Positions 60,172 to 64,000 of a stretch of 64,000 nt of DNA are shown here, one piece after another (within the stretch, counting starts at the first letter, position 1; each line of letters opens with the position of its first letter). Origin of the DNA: an uncultured Sphingomonadaceae bacterium (GTDB taxonomy: Bacteria > Pseudomonadota > Alphaproteobacteria > Sphingomonadales > Sphingomonadaceae); contig CANMNF010000001.1 of the NCBI GenBank assembly GCA_947499255.1, positions 1,240,001 through 1,304,000 on the forward strand, given 5' to 3'. The notes beneath the pieces are model-generated. The model was not told where the DNA came from. It saw only the letters and a program-made list of their open reading frames with translations, and ran no database searches. The position numbers were made by a program, and so were the translations under genes.

Positions 60172-60862
60172 GCGCGCGCCCTCCCGATGATCGGCGCACC
60201 AACCATTCTGACAACAGCAACGCGCCTAGCGAAAGTATGACAGCAATGACTGCCAATCGCGCCACCATGAGATCGCTGCCGGGCACCTGTAGCCCGGTAT
60301 AAATCGCGAGCGGCAAGGTGCGCGTTTCACCTGCAATATTGGCCGCAAAAGTGATGGTCGCACCAAATTCCCCCAAAGATCGCGCAAAGCCCAGCATCGC
60401 GCCTGCAGCAATGCCGGGCAGGCTAAGCGGCAAAGTGATCGTGCGAAAAGCATGCCAGCGCGATGCGCCCAAAGTCCGCGCTGCGCCAATCAGTCGCCTG
60501 TCCACCGCCTCTATCGAAAGCCGCATTGCGCGCACCATTAAAGGCAGCGCCATCACGCCTGCTGCCAACGCCGCTCCTGTCCATTGAAAGACCAGCGTGA
60601 TCCCAAAGGTCGCCTCCAACCACGCGCCAACTGGCCCGCTGCGCCCAAAAGCGACAAGCAAAAGCCAGCCCGTCACAACCGGCGGCAGGACAAGCGGCAA
60701 ATGCACCGCTGCATCGAGCACCATTCGCCCTGGAAAACGCCGCCGCGCAATCACCCATGCCAATCCGTAAGCAATCGGCAGAGTGACAAACACCGCAACA
60801 AGGCTGACTTTCAACGAAAGCGCCACAATCGCCCATTCTGTAGCGTTGAGCCAGCTGCTCAT
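60161..60862 (-). CDS. modB: Molybdate ABC transporter permease
   Basis: A 233-residue inner-membrane permease with about five helices and the ModB motifs LPLVLPPVVTGWLLL, the EAA loop AARTLGASRWHAFRTITLPLSLPG, and LGEFGATITFAANI. Four-base overlap with modA (ATGA) and 11-base overlap with modC show a tightly coupled operon. Confidence 0.95.
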   Translation of the reverse strand: MSSWLNATEWAIVALSLKVSLVAVFVTLPIAYGLAWVIARRRFPGRMVLDAAVHLPLVLPPVVTGWLLLVAFGRSGPVGAWLEATFGITLVFQWTGAALAAGVMALPLMVRAMRLSIEAVDRRLIGAARTLGASRWHAFRTITLPLSLPGIAAGAMLGFARSLGEFGATITFAANIAGETRTLPLAIYTGLQVPGSDLMVARLAVIAVILSLGALLLSEWLVRRSSGGRAHVL

Positions 60863-61623
60863 AGTGCTTTTTCAAACCCGCGCGCGGCGAAGACGGCCTG
60901 CGCTTCATCGCTCGTGAGATAGGCGAGAAAATCTTGCGCTTCGTGATGATCGGATGTCGCCGTGATAGCGATAGGGTACAGGATCGCAGGATAACTTGCA
61001 GGCAACAGATCTTGCGCGATTTCCACCGCATCGCTCGCCATGGCATCACTGGTATAGACAATGCCCAATTCCGCCTCACCGCGCTCCACCAAGGCCAGTG
61101 CCGCGCGGACATTTTCTGCTGGTACAATATGAGGCTCAACATCGTCCCACAAACGAAGCGAAATCAGCGCGGCTTTCGCATAACGGCCCGCTGGCACGCT
61201 TTCCGGCTCTGCCAAAGCAAGGCGTTGATTGCCGGTAAGATTTTTCATATCCGTGATCGCCCCGCCCACGCTGCGCACCACGACGAGCCGGTTGCTCAAG
61301 AAATTGCGCCGGGTATCTGAACGCAGCATTTGTTGCTGTTCCAGCCAATCCATCCACTGCGCATCAGCGGTGATTACCAGATCAGCGGGCGCACCACCTG
61401 TGATTTGCCGCGCCAGTGCAGGCGTTGCCGAGAAAGAGAATACTGGCGCACCATGGCCTTTCTCAACCCATCCCTTCGCGGCATCCTCCAACGCCCCTTG
61501 CAAGCTGGAAGCGGCCAGCACGATAGGCCCGCGATCCTGGTCTGGATCAGCTGCGCAGCTTACAGCGCCAATAGTCATGGCGAAACACAAAGCTATCTGA
61601 AGAAATCGCAGGCGAAGTGACAT
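60859..61623 (-). CDS. modA: Molybdate-binding periplasmic protein
   Basis: A 254-residue substrate-binding protein with an N-terminal signal (LQIALCFAMTIGAVSCA, possibly a lipobox at SCAAD), LAASSLQGALEDAAKGW, FSATPALARQITGGAPADLVITAD and VERGEAELGIVYTSDA, the standard ModA profile. First gene of modABC. No ModE-like site was recognised upstream, where the histidine kinase gene ends 33 bases away. Confidence 0.93.
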   Translation of the reverse strand: MSLRLRFLQIALCFAMTIGAVSCAADPDQDRGPIVLAASSLQGALEDAAKGWVEKGHGAPVFSFSATPALARQITGGAPADLVITADAQWMDWLEQQQMLRSDTRRNFLSNRLVVVRSVGGAITDMKNLTGNQRLALAEPESVPAGRYAKAALISLRLWDDVEPHIVPAENVRAALALVERGEAELGIVYTSDAMASDAVEIAQDLLPASYPAILYPIAITATSDHHEAQDFLAYLTSDEAQAVFAARGFEKAL

Positions 61624-61656
61624 TTGCCATGCTTTATCGCCGCCCTTGGCCAGCGT

Positions 61657-63390
61657 CTACGTTGCAGACTGGTCCCTTTTTGCCTCACGCGCTGCGCGGA
61701 TCATAAATTCCTTACGCTGGCGCACCGGGACAAGCAGGACGCAACGCACGCCTTCGGGATCAAAATCCAGTTCAACAGGATGGCGCAATTCATGCGCGAC
61801 AACGCGTTCGATGAGATCGGTGCCAAAGCCTCTTGGTCGTTCTTGCGCAACTGGCGGACCGCCACGCTCCAGCCACTCCACACGGACCAAACCATCGTCG
61901 ACCTGCTCCCATTGTACCGACACGGTACCGCCCACTTTGCTCAAAGCGCCATATTTGGCCGCGTTGGTCGCCAGTTCATGCACGGCCAATCCCAAAGATA
62001 GCGCATCATTGGGAGCAAGCTCCACGTCTGGCCCATCGGCTGTGACATGGTGATCTCCATCCTTGGCATAGGGAAGCAATTCAGCGTCAATCACCGCACC
62101 AACAGGTGTCGAGCCCCAATCTGATTGTGTAAGGAGGTCATGGGTCGCAGACAGCGCGCGGATGCGGCCATCAAGACCATCGGCAAACTCATCAAGGTCG
62201 CTCGATCTGCGGCGGGTTAGCGCGATAATCGAAAGCACATTGGCAAGCGTGTTCTTTACCCGGTGGTTTAATTCTCTGGTGAGCGAATTGCGGATCGATG
62301 CCTGTTCGGCAAACCAATTGATAGAGGCCTCATCCTCCTGCGCTTGTTGTGTTAACATTCGCACAACCAACATCAGCAAGCTTGCCACCAACAAGCCAAA
62401 GATCAGCGTTGCCATAGAAAGGCCCGACAATCCCCTGTCCTGCGCCCTGCTTACCGTCAGCAACCATGGGTTTTCAGCCACGACCACAGTTTTGGTGACA
62501 AGCGCACGATTAACTCTGTTGCCGTCATACGTGCTGGCAAGAAGGCTGTTCTCGCTCGCCTCTTCATCATACAGCCTTATGCCGTAAGCCCCGGCCTCTT
62601 CCAGTTCGAGCGCGGAGTCGAGAAAATTTTGCGCGTTGAAAGGGCTGTAGATATAGCCCTTTAACGCTCGGCCTTGCGGTGTGCTTTTGAACACTGGCAT
62701 GTAAATTAAAAAACCCGGTGCCTGCCCCGCCCCTTCCTGCGAAACTGCTCCCTCTTGCGAAAGAACCAACTTGTCGGTGGCTGTTGGTCGTTCAGTCCGC
62801 TCCGCTTCGAGCATGGCTGAGCGGCGCACCTCTTCAGAAAACATGTCAAAACCCAACGCGCGGCGCGCACGTTCGGTATCCGGATTGAGATAGGTAACCG
62901 GCACCGCGTAAGGCTGTGTCCCGCTAAGCGCAGGAAACATTGATACAGGTTGCCGGACGGAAGATGTCGCCTGCTCGGCAAAGGCGTCTTCTTCGCCGGG
63001 CCGCACAATGCGCGCCCAACCGATCCCTTCGGCCCCGCGCGAATCCACATCAAGTCGCAGCTCTGCAACAAAACGCCGGAAATCAGCCGCGGGCACAGCA
63101 TCCATCGTCGAGATCAAAGCCGCCCCTGCGCGCAAATAAGCGCTCGATGCGTTGGCACGGCGTTCAAGCGCAGAAGCAATCGCAGTTGCGCGCGCATTGA
63201 GCTGTGCCAAATCACGCTGCTGCTCCCCTCGCTCTACAGCCCACACGCTCACGATAGTGATCGCAGCGATCAACAAAAAGATGCCCAACGGAAGCGCGCG
63301 CGGAAACCGGATTAGCCACCGTTTCGCCCTGCTTCGGTTATGCGCTTTATGCTGCATATACTGCTGCAATGTATCTACCCGTTCAATCAC
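61657..63390 (-). CDS. CHASE-domain HWE-family sensor histidine kinase
   Basis: A 577-residue membrane sensor: first helix (LPLGIFLLIAAITIVSVW), a periplasmic CHASE domain (about 80-300, GIGWARIVR, FPALSGTQPYAVPVTYLNP), second helix (about 322-344), then an HWE kinase core with phospho-acceptor His376 in ELNHRVKNTLANVLSI, N-box HELATNAAKYGAL and the WxE motif in VEWLERGG. HWE kinases feed PhyR in the alphaproteobacterial general stress response. Divergent from nepR-ecfG. The start is uncertain: GTG 63390 or ATG 63357, neither with a clear ribosome site. Confidence 0.9.
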   Translation of the reverse strand: MIERVDTLQQYMQHKAHNRSRAKRWLIRFPRALPLGIFLLIAAITIVSVWAVERGEQQRDLAQLNARATAIASALERRANASSAYLRAGAALISTMDAVPAADFRRFVAELRLDVDSRGAEGIGWARIVRPGEEDAFAEQATSSVRQPVSMFPALSGTQPYAVPVTYLNPDTERARRALGFDMFSEEVRRSAMLEAERTERPTATDKLVLSQEGAVSQEGAGQAPGFLIYMPVFKSTPQGRALKGYIYSPFNAQNFLDSALELEEAGAYGIRLYDEEASENSLLASTYDGNRVNRALVTKTVVVAENPWLLTVSRAQDRGLSGLSMATLIFGLLVASLLMLVVRMLTQQAQEDEASINWFAEQASIRNSLTRELNHRVKNTLANVLSIIALTRRRSSDLDEFADGLDGRIRALSATHDLLTQSDWGSTPVGAVIDAELLPYAKDGDHHVTADGPDVELAPNDALSLGLAVHELATNAAKYGALSKVGGTVSVQWEQVDDGLVRVEWLERGGPPVAQERPRGFGTDLIERVVAHELRHPVELDFDPEGVRCVLLVPVRQRKEFMIRAAREAKRDQSAT

Positions 63391-63450
63391 ATTTGGCCGC
63401 TAAAACAGTATCGCTTCTGCCCGTTGCCAATTTTCTCTTTGCTTGAGCAG

Positions 63451-63477
63451 GGAACCGGACGGCTCGCGTTTCGTTCC
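63451..63477. promoter_or_regulatory. Bidirectional EcfG-type promoter
   Basis: On the plus strand GGAAC (63451-63455), 16 bases, then CGTT (63472-63475): an exact match to the EcfG consensus GGAAC-N16/17-CGTT, 79 bases before the nepR ATG. On the minus strand GGAAC (63477-63473), 16 bases, then GGTT (63456-63453) faces the kinase gene. Each -35 overlaps the other strand's -10. Confidence 0.8.
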
Positions 63478-63554
63478 AAATCCACGCAATTAAGCAATTC
63501 GCATGAGGCCATGGATAATAGCTTCACGCCACAGATTAAGGACGGTTTGATCGA

Positions 63555-63740
63555 ATGTCGGAGTCGGGATCCGAAAAGAAGCTTGCCAAGGACGCGGCAA
63601 AAGCCGAGGATAACAAGCAGATAGAGCCGCAATGGGCATCAGGCTTGAAACATCTGTATGATACAGTGGTTGATGAACCGCTGCCAGATAGCTTCAAGGA
63701 TCTGCTCGCTCAATTAGACGACGAAGCCGGCAAGAAATGA
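63555..63740 (+). CDS. nepR: Anti-sigma factor NepR of the general stress response
   Basis: A 61-residue protein with the NepR core GLKHLYDTVVDEPLPDSFKDLLAQLD, the two helices that clamp the EcfG sigma factor and are released when phosphorylated PhyR mimics the sigma. The N-terminus is charged and disordered, as usual. Its stop overlaps the ecfG start (ATGA), which keeps the pair balanced. An EcfG-type promoter precedes it. phyR is not visible in the window; it may lie beyond the right edge. Confidence 0.95.
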   Translation: MSESGSEKKLAKDAAKAEDNKQIEPQWASGLKHLYDTVVDEPLPDSFKDLLAQLDDEAGKK

Positions 63741-64000
63741 GCAAAAACCGTAAAGACGGCGATAAGCCGACACGCAGCGCAGATGAGAAGCGCGCCTTCA
63801 AGCGGGAATTGACAGATGTCGTTCCGCATCTGCGCGCTTTTGCCCGCGGCTTGTGTGGGCGGCCCGATATGGCCGATGATCTTGTGCAGGAAACCATGCT
63901 CAAAGCTTGGGCTGCGCAAGACCGGTTTGAACCGGGCACCAGCATGCGCGCTTGGACTTTTGTGATCCTGCGCAATGCCTATCTCACCGATATGCGGCGC
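63737..64000 (+). CDS. ecfG: General stress sigma factor EcfG, N-terminal part (3' end outside window)
   Basis: The first 88 codons of an ECF sigma factor of the EcfG group. After a charged leader comes region 2: FKRELTDVVPHLRAFARGLC, ADDLVQETMLKAWA (region 2.2) and FEPGTSMRAWTFVILRNAYL (2.4, -10 recognition). Region 4 lies past the edge. Directly coupled to nepR, as in Sphingomonas and Methylobacterium general stress loci. Confidence 0.95.
   Translation, partial: MSKNRKDGDKPTRSADEKRAFKRELTDVVPHLRAFARGLCGRPDMADDLVQETMLKAWAAQDRFEPGTSMRAWTFVILRNAYLTDMRR

Noticed and set aside
1-64000. Genomic island, prophage or CRISPR
   Set aside because: No integrase, transposase, tRNA boundary, spacer-repeat array or obvious change in base composition was seen.

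Overview
The window looks like chromosome from an alphaproteobacterium of the order Sphingomonadales, most likely an Erythrobacter-type genus. This rests on the nepR-ecfG stress pair next to an HWE-family sensor kinase, a hemC-hemD-mitofilin gene order, TonB/OmpA-rich envelope genes, a palindromic intergenic repeat of the kind common in these genomes, and a D-mannonate dehydratase whose catalytic residue numbers coincide with the Novosphingobium enzyme as I remember it. Gene density is high. No gene-free stretch exceeds 300 bases, and I see no rRNA, tRNA, CRISPR array, transposase or prophage.

Layout. Bases 1-14695 are mostly housekeeping: the end of uvrB, a small lipoprotein, a DsbD-type thiol reductase, a UbiH-type monooxygenase, a mitofilin-like protein, hemD, hemC, tsaD, gpsA, a flippase, an OmpA-like protein, a 30-residue membrane microprotein, a membrane-anchored helix-hairpin-helix protein and a glutaryl-CoA dehydrogenase. 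Bases 14696-30930 hold a major OmpA porin with a poly-proline linker, a DUF3445 protein, a four-gene MacAB/NodT-type efflux operon, pirin, a lipoprotein formylglycine-generating enzyme, a maleylacetoacetate isomerase-like GST, an AceE-like 2-oxoacid dehydrogenase, purU, and an alpha/beta hydrolase-SDR-VOC operon.

Bases 30940-59555 are the accessory heart of the window. A seven-gene minus-strand run (MFS transporter, two Tat-exported TIM-barrel proteins, a Tat-exported dehydrogenase subunit, an FAD/Fe-S GMC sugar dehydrogenase, KDPG aldolase, KDG kinase) diverges from a cytosolic TIM-barrel protein and a Gfo/Idh/MocA oxidoreductase. Further on come a second GMC enzyme, a Tat-exported Gfo/Idh/MocA protein, a secreted protein with two DUF1080 domains, ManD, a FadR-type regulator and UxaC. 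Together these suggest oxidation of glycosides to 3-keto forms in the periplasm, cleavage without a classical glycosidase, and feeding of hexuronates and KDG through the lower Entner-Doudoroff route to pyruvate. Near-identical FadR-type operators lie before the Gfo/Idh-DUF1080 pair and between manD and its regulator, tying the two together. Embedded in this region is a peptide and D-amino-acid salvage group (DASS transporter, D-amino-acid dehydrogenase, N-acyl-D-amino-acid deacylase, M14 carboxypeptidase, large TonB receptor, LysR regulator).

Bases 59560-64000 hold modABC, then a CHASE/HWE histidine kinase divergent from nepR-ecfG. The gap between them contains a near-palindromic pair of EcfG-type promoter motifs that could fire in both directions. 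The ecfG gene runs off the right edge. Functions are assigned from recognisable motifs and family memory; no database search was run.
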